NCBI GenBank assembly: GCA_034620365.1
Contig: JAQGEQ010000192.1
Location: forward strand, 124,001 to 188,000
DNA: 64,000 bases
Direction of reading: 5' to 3'
From: Pegea sp. RAD2-039
Taxonomy: Eukaryota > Chordata > Thaliacea > Salpida > Salpidae
Numbering within the stretch: the first letter of the stretch is position 1; each line of letters opens with the position of its first letter. This document shows positions 47,201 through 59,887 of the stretch, piece by piece. Both the position numbers and the translations under genes were made by a program. The notes beneath the pieces were generated by a model. The model saw nothing but the letters and a program-made list of their open reading frames with translations, was not told the DNA's origin and ran no database searches.

Positions 47201-47844
47201 TCTTTTAAAAGAAATCTAAGTAGTAAGATCTAATCTAACTATTTGTCTATAACTTTTACTAGTTTTAATAATCCTTTAAACTAATATTTTAATCGTTTTC
47301 AGAATAAGATAAATAACAGTTTTACTTTTAAACATTTTAAGTTTCTAGTGATGCCAGCAGATAGTTTGAAAATAAAGCAACAAACTTTTAAACATTTTTT
47401 TAATTAGGTAACTTTGCTTTCAAATGTTCTGTGTTTCTGCTTTTTAATATTTACTTTTATTCTAAACCAAGATAAACTAAAAATATGATGATGGTATTCC
47501 TTTGAAATCTCAAAAACTGAACTTTTTAATGATATAAAATTACAATTTGTATCAAAACAGTAATAAAATTTACTAACTTGAATTATTATAAGATTTTAAG
47601 TTTAGAAGAAAATGTATTGAATTGATGACAAGTACAATATTTGAAAGTCAGCAGATTTTTGGAAACAAAATAAAATAAGATTTGTTTCAAGCAAAACTTG
47701 TCTCAAAGTAGAAAAATCACAAACATAGAAATAACGATTACTTTTAAAACAAATCAAATACAATAAAATTCATTAAAAGTACCGTTCATAGAAACAAAGG
47801 CAATATGTTAGTAAAAGAATCAGCTGTACTATTCAAGTTTGATT
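44247..47844. other. AT-rich intergenic region
   Basis: No gene is recognised. A 64-codon frame at 45981-46175 with an Arg/Lys/Glu-rich end could be chance or part of a repeat. A LINE 3' tail lies at 46265-46345. Confidence 0.35.
46265..46345 (+). mobile_element. LINE/SINE 3' tail fragment
   Basis: GAGAATGTGTGTAAGCGAG, then CCCTCCTTCGCATTTATTG and an AATAAATAAA end, as at 38.9 kb. Neither reverse transcriptase nor a tRNA-like head is seen upstream, so this is a short tail-only copy. Confidence 0.75.
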
Positions 47845-48827
47845 TCAAACTATACTTTTGACGTTTTCACCAAAATATCCTGGATTATTAACGTTACCAG
47901 GAGGTCCGTACCGACCGACTATATAAGCTGAGCCCGATTCATCGTAAGCAATACCTCCTCCAAACTCAATTGAACTTTTCCAAACAAGTTGTGTAAAGTT
48001 GCCTGTAATTTTATAGCGGTATATAAATGCTCAATATTTGTAATCGATTATGTTAGTATCATCTTTTTAAATAGCTCTAACCTGTACAAGATGTAAACCC
48101 AGGGTTTGAGAAGTTGTAATCTTCAATTTCATTGTACCAGGTATCAGCAACTGCTTGAGGAGACATATTAGTAGGGCACCATGCCAGATTCTCCCCAACG
48201 CTTTTGTCACTTGTAGGTTGAAGTTTTCCTAAGCGAGCTAAATACTCTGCCCATCTAAAGTATTAAAATATCCTTTTTTAAAAAATAGATATTTGTTGAG
48301 TATTTAAATTTTAAAAATTATTGAATTAAAACGAAAAAAAACTTTTATTGCAACAAAATAGTTAAACGAGATGCTATTTTTGTGTATTTTTTCAGCTAAG
48401 TATGAAATTAATAACTTTTGAGCGCCTTCACTTAAGGCATCACTTAATACAAACGGAGAGGAACCGTGCTTAAATCTATATCTATTTTGAGCCATCAATA
48501 ATTCTTGAGCAAAATGCTTTGATGAAATAATCGGAGCAGTTTCTGTCGGTCGGTTATTTGCTGCAACTCTGGTAAAAACAGTTGCAGGTCTGCGTTCTTT
48601 GAAAAGTCAAAATTTTGAAACATTAATAAATGAATTGATAGTAATAAGTATAAATGTAACTCTATTTAATCAAAAATTATCAAAAAAATTTTCTAAGAAA
48701 TATATATTTAACGTTCAAATAAATTATTACTTTTTTTTGCTATTTTAAATTATTTGAAATTTTTTTGGTAAAAAGTTGAAAAACCTGGTTGCCTTCTGGT
48801 TGTTTTTTTGGACAAGCAGCTACCCAT
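47845..48827 (-). CDS. GAPR-1/GLIPR2-like CAP-domain protein with N-myristoylation signal
   Basis: Four exons (48827-48785, 48596-48368, 48254-48082, 48002-47845) encode 200 residues. The protein starts MGSCLSKKTT, a plausible N-myristoylation plus palmitoylation signal, as in vertebrate GLIPR2/GAPR-1, which associates with Golgi and lipid-raft membranes. The CAP domain (residues 40-195) has LMAQNRYRFKHGSSPFVLS, VGENLAW, WYNEIEDYNFSNPGF, FTQLVWKSS and GRYGPPGNVNNPGYFGENV. The two His of the CAP cavity are replaced: the region of the first reads GKLQPTSD (Gln103) and the usual GHFTQ reads GNFTQ (Asn150). Glu112 of GEN remains. There is no signal peptide, so the protein is probably cytosolic-face and not secreted. 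Exon 1 is only 43 bases and was placed by phase and by the family N-terminus. Confidence 0.88.
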
Positions 48828-50640
48828 GCTTGTTGATTGTATTTCAATAAAAATGTAAACAAGCCTTAACAGGGTTTATGGAAAAAAAATAAGTGCGAAA
48901 TGGATTTTATGAAGCAGAAATTAATCTTAGTTTCGTAATTGGTTGGTTGTAATATTTTAAAAATAGTTTAAAAGTTCTTCAAAAGTTAAAAGAAACTTTT
49001 GTTTTCTAAACTAATATTATATTAAGTAATTTAATCTTACAACAAAAGCATAATAATATAATGTTTTCTTTAAATGTTTTCTTTAAGTTTTAAATATAAT
49101 TATTATTATATAATATATAGTATTTACTTTTGAATATTTTCCTATTCATAAAACTATTTATAAATCCAAAAAATTTAATTTTAAATGATAATTTTACAAA
49201 TAAAAGTTTCCATTTAGAAGTATTTAATGAGTTAGTATAGAAATTAATCAGTTTAACAAGAATACCTCTACAAAATTAAGTGAAATAATATTTATAAATT
49301 TTCTACATATATTTAACTCTAGAAATATTTCAGAAATTTTTTCTATTTTTAATATGCAAAGAAAATTGATTTTCAAACAGAAACTGAATCAAACTATCTT
49401 CTATTAAATTTTCTCATAAAATAACTGCAAATAATTCTTTAAACTTCAATCTCTCTAAACTTTTTAACATCTGACGTTAATATGCTGTACTTGAAACTCA
49501 CAAATAAAAAAGTAACATATCAAAAGCTGTGTGTGAACGCTTTTTAGAAAAACATTAACTTTTTTAGTCTCTCTTTTCTCTCATGTTTGCTCACAGTGGT
49601 GTGGCTGAAGTTAAATGAAAAGAAATCTACTTTTTCAGAAAACTTCTTTTCCATCTTATAAAATAGGGAAACTGCAACATTAAAACAAAACACTTTAGGT
49701 AATAAAAATAACGTAATGAAAACATTCATTTCTTTCAAATATTATTCATCTATGTGAATTTTTTTGGCTTTATGAAATGTCTGTAAACTATATTTCAGAA
49801 AAAAGTTTATTACAGAAACCTGAAGATACATTTTTAGTCGATGAGCACATTTATCTAGTTACTTATTATTTATAGTGACAAATATTTTGATAAATATAAA
49901 CATTTATGATTAATTTGAAGTTTATTTTAGAAAACTTTGGTTAAAAATAAGTTCAATTTTAAACTATTTATGAAAAAAACTAATCTAAATTAGTTAATGC
50001 TACAATAAAGGTTATTTCTCCTTAACTCTAATTTGTGTTTCAACAAAGTAAACACAATGAAGTAGTTGGAAAAATATCTGAAGAAAATTATAGTCATAAA
50101 ATTTTAATTATTTTCAGATTAACTCAAATTACCTTATCAAATTATTTCCTAATTTCTAAAACTAATCAGCTCATCAATTGACAAAATTATTTATTACTTC
50201 TACTCTTCAAAACTACTTTAAATATTCAAAAACCAAAAGTTTGTTTGTAACAACAAACCTGTAACTTGTGTAAGATATACTTCTAAAGAATTGACATTTA
50301 AAAATGTATTTTTTTTCTTTATAATTTACAATAAGCAGCCTTACAACAAATCTCAATATTTTTTCAATAATATTTGCAGTGAAGTAACAATCAAGTAGAC
50401 TTCACCAACAGCTGATAAGTAACTTTCTTTACACAACTGTTTCGTTCATCTCGATATTAAACTTTCATTCAAACAAACTTGACTGAATTATTATCATGAG
50501 CGACTAATATCATCAAAAAATGTTTTAAAAACTGTTAAATAATCTTTTAAAAATATCCAAATAGATTTCTATAAACTTTTATTCCCATTAAAACTTTTTT
50601 ATTAAACTTTTAACTTTCATAACTCATTCGAATCTATTTT
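48828..50640. other. AT-rich intergenic region
   Basis: No gene or repeat recognised. Short open frames here lack codon-like composition. Confidence 0.35.
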
Positions 50641-50813
50641 TTTTATATAAATGCGAAGGAGGGTGCCTAAAGAGAGCATATCTCGCTGACACAAATTCTC
50701 ACGAGTTTTTTTATGGTTTTTCTCAGGAGTTTTATATGTCTCCACCTGGAGTCGAACCCGGTACTTCCTAGCTAGAAGGTAAGTGTAGTAACCGCTTCGA
50801 CACCAAGCAGGAC
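50641..50813 (-). mobile_element. tRNA-derived SINE sharing the LINE 3' tail
   Basis: Read on the minus strand, the element starts with a tRNA-like head (50813 to about 50740). An A-box-like TGGTGTCGAAGCGG lies at 50805-50792 and a consensus B-box GGTTCGACTCC at 50758-50748. A short body follows and then a tail, GTGAGAATTTGTGTCAGCGAG ... GGCACCCTCCTTCGC, homologous to the 3' end of the LINE at 38.1-39.0 kb. This is the standard arrangement of SINEs mobilised by a partner LINE through a common 3' end. No target-site duplication was identified by eye. Confidence 0.85.
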
Positions 50814-52808
50814 AATTAAATGTCGTGCATCATGTAAGTCTTAGATTCAATCATTATTCATCTATTTTTAAGATATTAATCTGTGATTTGTAAGTAAATT
50901 ATTAGCGCATTTGCCAAATTGTTTTAAATTATAAAGTATTTGGTGTTATGCGGTTGCCAACCGCTACTACTAGATTGTCTCCATTAACTCTTAAATAGTT
51001 GGTTGTTATTCCTAATGCCTCTGTTCTTGTTAGAGCTAATCACAAACTACAGACTTCGTTGGCTCAGTCTCAAGAACAAGAAAAACTGTATTTCCAAAAT
51101 CGTAGTGCAAGTTCTCAGCTGGCTGTAGAAGCAACAGGTTACTTTGAACACCTAGTAAAATCCTCGTTAAGAAAGCTTTTTCTACTTTCAGCAAAATCGT
51201 CATCAATACCTTTCGAGAGTCAGAGCTGACGTTGTAGCAGAAAAGAGAATGGAAGGAAGATAAAAGCTCTACCATTCACTTGTGGAAAATGCAGCCAAGT
51301 CCATATCCCAGGCTTGTCTAGTGACACTAACAACTTTTTCTTTACATTTTAGGGTTTTTGATGTCAATATATTTCCTGATTGATTTTATAACTAGCTTCT
51401 CAGGTGCTTTTGAAGGTGGTGCTGACTGCTTGTTAGATTATTGTGATGTAAAGCTTTATTTAATGATGAATTGTCCGCAAAGCAAATAGTAACCAACACT
51501 GAAAGCTTTATACTGAAAATACTTGATGATGTAATTGACCATACTTATTTCAGATGCTTCTAGATATTGGTTTATGATTCGCTAGAAGTATCACTAATGA
51601 TACTAATAATCAATGATGATATTTAAGCTTTTGATACTATCTACTACTAAAAGAATTTTCTTAAAATTGAAATCACCTTTTTTCTACAAGTTAACACAAC
51701 TGAAAGTATTTAGATGTTTTAATCAAGAAATCAGTTGAAGTCAAACTTATTTACAAAGTTTTCAAACTTGAAAGAGTTAAAAATAACAGAGATATCATTT
51801 TAATTTAATTTGAAACAACCGTTTTAGCATCAATTTAACTTTCTTTTCAGCTAAAAATTTGATAAATTGATTAAGCTAAGATATTCTGTTGACATCTGTG
51901 GCTGATAAATCAAACCTTGCAAAAAAATTTAGTATTTTTTAAAGAGTCGTCTTTCTTGAAAGCGCTATCAGTGTGTACCCTGCTTTAAAATGTTCTTGTA
52001 ATTTTGCTGTGGTTTTTGAAATCTATATTTGATTTTCTTTATTCAACACTATTTTTTCTAATTACACAATTTTCATTTATTTACGAATCATTTTAAATAA
52101 TAACCAAATATACTGTGATAAAGCAACAAAAATAAAAGTTTTTAATAACTACATTTTAAACTTTAAAAACAGCCAATAATATATCTGTGTATAAATATCA
52201 AATATTAGTTAAAATGTAGTGATGAATAATAAGTCTTTAGAGTATTTTGTGAAGTTTAATAAGATACAAATTTATTTGCGCTTTTAAAATTCGTATCAAT
52301 TTTGAAGATGATAAGAAAAAAGGAGAATTTTTATTGTTTCTGTTTTTTAGGTTATGTACTCAAGACGATACTGGACCATATGCCAGCTTTCATATTTCTA
52401 AATTTACCAAATAATCATGTATGTCAATTTGCTTACTTCTACCAGATTACATATGTCAACGAACAAGCTATTATTGTACAAAATGAAATTGCTTTTTTAC
52501 AAAATGTTTAGTTGAAATTATTCAGTAAAAGCTGAATAAAGTCAGAATTTATAAAGTCAGTTAAATATTTTAAATAAAAGTTTAATTTTCAATAATTTTG
52601 CCAATTTTATGATTCGATTTCTTATAGAAAAAAGCTTTTTTAATTTTTTTAACTTTTATTGAAGTCTCATCACTTTAAAACTGTATCAATTTTCAAATTA
52701 AAAACTTTTTCCTGTGTTTAATAATTCAAAGTTTTTTTTGCAGATTTAAATCTTCAAAACTGTTTTCTTTTATTTCTAAACTAGTTTGTAGAAAGGTAAC
52801 TTAGTAAA
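50814..52808. other. intergenic region
   Basis: Two stretches (51000-51230 and 51350-51490, + strand) are less AT-rich than the surroundings and stay open over 45-75 codons, but no protein family is recognised. They could be remnants. The rest is AT-rich. Confidence 0.35.
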
Positions 52809-54414
52809 ATGATCAACTTAACAGGTTAGTTTAATTTACATTATTTGTACTTTAACTAAATCTGTGGGTCACAAAGTAATTTGCAAGATTTTAAAAAGAC
52901 CATTTTAGTTATGAGAATTATAAATTTTTAATTTAAAACTTTTCCAAATTGAAATTTTTCTTAAACTTCAAAAATATTTTTCCAAATTAAATAATCTTTC
53001 ACGGAAATGACGTCAGAAATCTTAATGAGTCTTCTTATATTTACAGAGAACTGTTTAACAACCGCTACTGACGTCATAAACACTACAGCGCCATCTAGCG
53101 TTATAAGTTATTCATCAAATGTATTGATAAGCGTCGTCATAGTGATCTTATTCTTTATCAGTACTATTGGTAACGTGTTGACAGTAGCAACGATCAGCTC
53201 AACAACTCAACTTCAAACTATCTCTAATTACTTCATCTGTAGTCTTTGTGTCTCTGATCTTTGCTCAGCCCTTCTTTGTTCACCTCTTTGGTTGTATCGA
53301 CGGACTTGGGGCTTTGCTGACTGGAAATGGGGCGAAGTTTTATGTGAGTCCTTTTTTTTCAGTATTTTAATCACTCTGAAACTCATTTTATTAATTTTTT
53401 TATCCTTTTTTTTTCAGGTAAATTTTATTGGGTTTCTGACTTTACGACGAACTACGTAACTGCGTTACACATCGCGTCTTTCGCAGCGTTTCGATATGCT
53501 GCAGTTCGAAAGCCTTTTAAAGTTTGGGATATTTCTAAAAGGAATATTTTGATCTACATTCTGATCTTATGGTTCTTCTCGACCGCTGTGAGTCTTCCAT
53601 TGATTATTTTCATGGGAGTAAGCAAGAACAAACAAAATGGTCAGTTTTGTTGCGTCACTGGGCCATTTTAGTAAAAAGTAACATTTCGTCTAAATACTAT
53701 TATGGATATTTTTCGCGAAAAATATTAAAAATTTGTGAAATAAAACTGAAAAAGGACATTTTATCCACAGTTGGAACACACGTTGGTGATTCTTGGCCGT
53801 CTTGTTCGATTCTACAAGAAAAAATAGAAGATTATCATAGCTACACAATCATCGTTTATCCGACTTTATTCATCATTCCACTAATCATCATCATCCTTTT
53901 CTCCTTACTCCTTTCACATCGATTAATTCAACAACAGAGGTACAAAAATCTCTCAATTGTTCCTCATTAATCGATCCCTTTAATTTTTAGATCTTTCTTT
54001 CGAATCAACCAATCACAGAACACCATCAAGACAATTTCTAACCAATTAAAAATGCACCAATACAACTGTTACCATGGTGATAACCAAAACGATAAACCAA
54101 ATCAATTTACTTTAGCTTCAAAAATGAAAAATGAAAGAAGCAGTCAACGACAACGGAAGACATTTCTTCAATTGATCTTAGTTGTCTTCTCGTTTATGAT
54201 TGGCTACATTCCAACTTCAGTTTATCTTATCTGGACCACTTCGACAGCTGAGTCCCCATCAATTGATTATTGGTTTGGAGTCACTTCTTATCTCTGTCTG
54301 CGTCTTAGTGAGTGTCTGAACCCTCTTATGTATAATCTTGGATCTAATAATCTTAGAAGAGGAACAAAGAATCTTTTGATGAGAGCTTATAAGAAATTTT
54401 ATTTAAAGAAATAA
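52809..54414 (+). CDS. rhodopsin-family (class A) orphan GPCR, 375 aa
   Basis: Exons 52809-52824, 53047-53343, 53418-53639, 53771-53939 and 53991-54414 join in phase. Residues 1-30 contain N-glycosylation sites (NLT, NTT). TM1 has the conserved Asn (STIGNVLTVA). TM2 has CVSDLCSALL (Asp of the L-x-x-x-D position). ECL1 has the conserved Trp (RTWGFADW). TM3 begins with the disulfide Cys at the exon 2/3 junction (CKFYWVSDF). The TM3 end reads ASFAAFRYAAVRKPF, so the Asp/Glu of D/E-R-Y is Phe. ECL2 has SWPSCSI. TM6 reads VVFSFMIGYIPTSVYLIW with Pro but Gly-Tyr-Ile before it instead of Cys-Trp-x-Pro. TM7 is SECLNPLMYNLGSNNLR (NPxxY intact). The ligand is unknown. The donor of exon 3 could lie a few bases away, but ECL2 fits best as given. 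Confidence 0.85.
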
Positions 54415-54690
54415 GATTTTGAGGAAAATTTTGTTGTAAAAATTGGATTTTGAAGAAATTAAATTGAAAACTTTTTATAATTTGATTTTTTAACAAGCTA
54501 ATTACTGTTAGTTGAAGAAATTATAAAGATTTACTTAAATAATCAATTCTTGAAAAATTGGAAAGCAAACAGGATTAAAAATAATTCAAAGTAAAAAAAA
54601 TACATGAAATTTTTACTTTAAGAATTTGAGTTATCTGAACACAAATGTAATTAAATTTTTTTCAAAGATTTGAAACAAAAAGTAATTTTC

Positions 54691-54808
54691 ATCAGTTTTC
54701 AAAATCTCTGTTTTTCCGAATAAATTTCAAATTTAACTGAAAAACGAAATCAGTTTTCAAAATCTCTGTTTTTTTCCGAATAAATTTCAATTTTAACTGA
54801 AAAACAAA
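54691..54808. repeat. tandem duplication of a 58-60 bp unit
   Basis: Two adjacent near-identical copies start at 54691 and 54749, both reading ATCAGTTTTCAAAATCTCTG through CCGAATAAATTTCAA. They differ by two extra T in a homopolymer and a few substitutions. Confidence 0.9.
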
Positions 54809-57800
54809 AACTTTATTCCACATAAACACCGAATTCTAGAGTAAAGTTTATTCTTATTATGTTATAATTGAAACATAAAAACAAATTATTTGAAAAATAA
54901 AAAGTCGAAAATATGACACGATTTTTTCCAAGTTTAAAATATCCAGAACTCAAAAATAATTAATCAATTTTAGATTGATGAATACTTATCAGATTTTTCT
55001 TAAAAAATTTTATTTTTTTTATTTTTCTTTGTTCTTGGAAATCTTTTTTTTCTTTCGTTTTTTTGCCATCAAAAATTTTCTACAGGAAAAAAACTGTTAA
55101 TGGAAAATAAGTTCTAGTAAAATATTTTAATCGTAATTTGATACCTCTCAAGTAAAAATTTTTGATATAACTGAACACAAAGTTCATTACGCAGTTTAAA
55201 TAAGCACAAACTTTACAAACACAATTGAAAGCAGTTTTTTACTGCAAATAAACGATTTCTAGGAATAATTATTTGTTTACAAAGCTTAATATACCTGATA
55301 AAGAAGGAATTTAATTTCAAAAGTAAACAGAATCCACAAACGAACAAACTGAATATTGGTATTAGAAATAGATTTTTGTTGAAAAGTGTTTGCTCCAAAT
55401 CACAGAAATCAGTACATTCATGGTTAGATGTATCTAAAAATTAGATTCAAAAAACTTTTATAACTAGATATCTGTGTTTCCAAACTAAATATTGATAAAC
55501 TGCATCTTGTTAAATTTTATTTTTAAAATAACTTACTGTAAACTGAAGCTATCATAATATCAGTTGTCATAAAATGTTTGATATTGAGTATTAACCAGAC
55601 TAATATGAGAATAAGTTCAATTGATTACTTCAAAAGTAATTGAACCAACTTTAAAACCCTTCAAAACTTTATTTTGTTTTTCTAATTATATTTAAAAATT
55701 GTGTATGATGTTTTTGGAAACATTAAAATAAAATTTGATAAAAAATTGAGATATTATTAGATATTATTTTTAGATTAAATAATTTATAAATATTTGAACG
55801 CAGAATAAAATTTTAAAACATTTTGTAATAAATCCAGACTTTCTATCAAACGATTGTTTCAAAACAAGAAAGTGAAATATTTTAAGCTTAAAAAATCTAA
55901 TCATGATTAAATTGTTTGAAAGCTTTACTAGATTTTGATTTAATGAACAAATCAATCACAACTTTAAGAGATTAACATTTGTCTTCAGATAACCTCAAAT
56001 CTAACCAGAAACATTAGTATTGACGTCATACAACTTTACTATAAGCCCAGAAATTTCAAAAAGTTTTTCTCTTAAGAAAAAATCGGTTTTATATGTCAAC
56101 TTTTTATTGAATTTTATTCTTTAGATTTATTTGTTTTTTAGTCATTTGATTAACAACCATCTAACTAAAAACAGAAATTTCTAAAATAGAACAACTTGAT
56201 TAATTCGGAATATTCTATTTGTTTTTCTGGTAAAAAACTGGCAAGGAATTTGGATTTTTAAACCATAAAATCGATTATATTCTAAATCTAGAGTTAACCT
56301 TTACAATCAAATCACTGTTTTATGTTTTAGATATTTTTTATGCAGATTGTATCTAATGATTAATTTATTTAAGCAAATTTTATTTGGTTTTTAGAGTAGA
56401 ACGTTTTTTTATTAAAAGGGGTTTGATTTATGAACTTGTATTTCTTAGAAATATTTCTAAAACTTTTTTAAATTCTTAATTTCCACATTTTCAAAAACCG
56501 TAATAAAACATTAAAAATTTTAAATTAATAAAAATCTGTTGATATAAAATAAAAAATGTAATTATTCTTAATTCGAAGTTTTCTCATTTTATACAAAAAA
56601 ATAACTTCAGTGAGATAATGTTGTATACAAAGACATTTTTTCTACATTTGAAAAAAGGTTAAGAGAAAAACTTTATAAATTCAATTCTTTTATAAAATCG
56701 GTTAAAAAATGCAAGTACTTCAAAGCTTAGGAAGTCTTATATTTCAATTGTTATAACTTTCAAATCAGCTGTTTTTATATTCAGTTAAAAACTATTTATT
56801 TCAGCTTAGATTTTAGCAAATAATTTATTGAATCTTTTGACTCAAGTTTTTGTCATTCACAATAAAAAGTGAAAATGATGAAACGGAAACAGTTAATAAT
56901 GATCAAGAAGTGACGTTATTAAGAGGAAAGGTTCAATTGGAAAATTTAAATTGCTTACTTTCTAGAATAATCAAAATTTTTCTAAATCCAATGGTGTCTT
57001 ATATTATCAAATATTATTTTTAGAACAACAACTATAAACTTTTAACTGAACTGTTTCATGTCTGAGAAGATTTTTTTGTAAATTAAAGTAACTTTAAAGA
57101 GCTGGGAAAATATGTTTACTTGAAAATCATTTCAAAATGAAAAATCTTAAAATTTTAATGGAAGTCTTAATTTATTTAATACATCTGTTTGCGAAACAAA
57201 AGTTTTTGTGGTTTGTTGTTACTAAACAGTATTATCTCCAATTCATTTTTCAAATTTATTTATTAAAATTTTATTTTTTAAATTTCTTAGATATCTTATT
57301 CGGGATTACTTCAAGACTTTCTAAATAGTTTTTAAATTTAATATATTTTTCACTTCTAAATTCCTTTTAAATAGTTTTTGTTTTCAGCAAGTTATTACTT
57401 CAATTACAACTAATTGTTTTCAATTTATATACCAACAGTAAACTTACAAGATTTGTATTCAGTTTTTTTAAATATACATTTTTTTATCTTATATACTCAG
57501 AACAATTGTTTAAAACATATTTTTACTTGCCATAAATTTATAAAACTGCCGCTAGATGGCGCTCTTTTACAAACCAAAACTGAAGCTTTTGAAATTTTTA
57601 GGAAAATGTAGAGTTTGTAATTTTTTTGTATAAAAGTAGTTTAACTGTGAGAATGTACTTTAATCTGAGTCGATTGCTTAATCAATACCAACTATAAAAC
57701 TGTATTTACTAGCATGTAACGTTGTAGAAAGGAATTTAGGATTTTAATGAACTTTTTATTTTTCAAACTCTGAAACCAGCTGATTAATTATCAAGTTCAG

Positions 57801-59887
57801 TATTTGCATTTTATGACAAATTAGAAATATTTGAAAGATCTTAATCAAGTTTATTTTTGTAAAACAGTCTTTAAACTGTTTTCAAGTTTTTAAATGTTTT
57901 TCAATATAAGCAACCAGAAAGTTCAATTAAACTTGCAAAAATTTACAAATACTTTTTTTTATTGGATTAGAAAAAAATTATCAAACTTCAAATTAGAAAA
58001 TATTATTTTATTAAATTCATTATTCACAAAGAAATAAATTAAAATAAATTTTATGTAATTTGTTCATTTCAATTTTGTATTGTCAGCTTTAATTGAGATT
58101 TTTTATCTAAAAATACTTTTGTAAATTCCAGTCAATCCATTTAAAGTTTTAATTTCAAGAATTTAATAAATTTGAAGTACTTTAAAGATAACTTAAATAT
58201 TTGCAAACTTATTAAATGTTTGAAAAATCACTTTTTTATCAATTTAATTTATCAGAAATATTAAAATATTTTTATTTTCACTTCAATCATTTTAAAATTG
58301 ATCTTCCTTATTCTGCATCTGATGTAGATTCTTTCTAATCAATTCAAGCTTGACTTCTCAGATTTGCTTCCAACTGACGGCTTGTAGATCAACTTAAATT
58401 CTTCTGAAGACATTTTTAAGATTTAAGTCACTTTTTTTTAAATATTTTTATCGTAAACATAAACAATTTTCTTAATTTTAATTTTATTTGTAGAAATTAA
58501 AATTAGAATGATACAAACATATTTCTCAACAAATACTTATTGTAATTTTATTTACAAAAAGATAAATAATTTATTTAATTATATTTATAAACGCTTTTAT
58601 TCAAATGTTTTAAAAATTGTTGTTAATATTTCAACTATTAAAATATTAACAACTTTATTTATTACGATTTTTTTAGTATTTGAACTTTGTTAAAACGTTT
58701 TGTTTTTCTAAATGAACTTTCTGTTCTATTATTGTAGCGATTAGTTTAAAATAATTCTTATCAGTAAGTTATATTTTAATATTATTATAAACTTTTTTAT
58801 CTTAGAATATAAAGTTAAGTAATATTATAGTTATGCTGTATAAAAGTAGATATAATAAAATATAATGTTTATTAATAAAATAGTAGTCTTGTAATATAAT
58901 AATTATAATAAATAATTTTGCACGAAAATATGATTTTATAGATAATATTATAATACTATTAATGGTAATAATAGTAATACTAAAAATATTTTTAATAATG
59001 ATTAATTAAAATTATTGCTTATTTATATACAAATGATTGTTAATAAATTAGTTTAAAAAATATCAAAATAATTAAATATTTTTAACTAATTTGAAATATT
59101 GTTATATCTTAATATTTAAGCAAAATAAATATTGGTTTATTTGATTTTTAGGAAAATGCGTTTCGTTTTATATATTATTTTAATTTAAAATAATTATTTT
59201 ATTTTTAATTTGATATAAATTTCCAGATTTAAAATTTAAGATAGAAATTGAAAAAGATACTTTGATAAAAACAAATACGTCAATCAAGCTTTTTTTATTT
59301 GTGACCTTTTAATACTGACCACAAAACTAGAAATACTTGTTTCTTATTAGAAATAATCTTACAGTTTTATGTTTAAACGTTTATAATCTAAAACATTTAT
59401 AAATTCTCCGGGTATTTTAAGCAATTGAACTATTAACGGCTTGTTAAAAGAAACTTGAAGCCATAAAAAATTAACCTTTTCTCAAAGTAATTCTTTTTTT
59501 GAGTAGATAATAGAACCAATGTCAATTCATTTATAAATAATATGGAAGGAAAAAAATTCGTTTCGCTTCACTGGTTTTTTCTTAGCAATAAATCTCCCTG
59601 TTTCGATAACCGTTTGCTGCATTAAACATTTCAGTATTTTTGCTTTTTCAGTCTATACATTTAGGTAGCTTAATTCAGGTTATTTTTTAAACTATATTTT
59701 CTTGTTTACTGCAATTAAATGAGTTTAGCTTTAAGAATTTTATTTCAATTTCGAAATTATTTTTTTCTATTTGTTTTTCCTTCTTGTGAAATTCCCAGGA
59801 ATTTTTTCAGTAATTTTCAAAAATATATTTCTGATAAAATATCGAATTTTTTTTTTAGAATTTAAGAAGATTTTAATAAAAATAATC
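54809..59887. other. gene-poor AT-rich region
   Basis: Five kilobases without a recognised gene or element. It contains a CTCF-like motif at 57550-57563, a CRE palindrome at 56021-56028 and a T-rich acceptor-like site (ATTTTTTTTTTAG) about 28 bases before the OATP ATG at 59888. Confidence 0.4.

Noticed and set aside
50748-50813. A tRNA gene
   Set aside because: A and B boxes are present, but there is no paired acceptor stem, and the sequence continues into a LINE-type tail, so it is a SINE head.
56021-59887. Short open frames at 57137, 57414, 58508 and 59771
   Set aside because: They are AT-rich, lack recognisable features and have the composition of the surrounding DNA. Only the end of the last frame, from the ATG at 59888, is kept as OATP exon 1.
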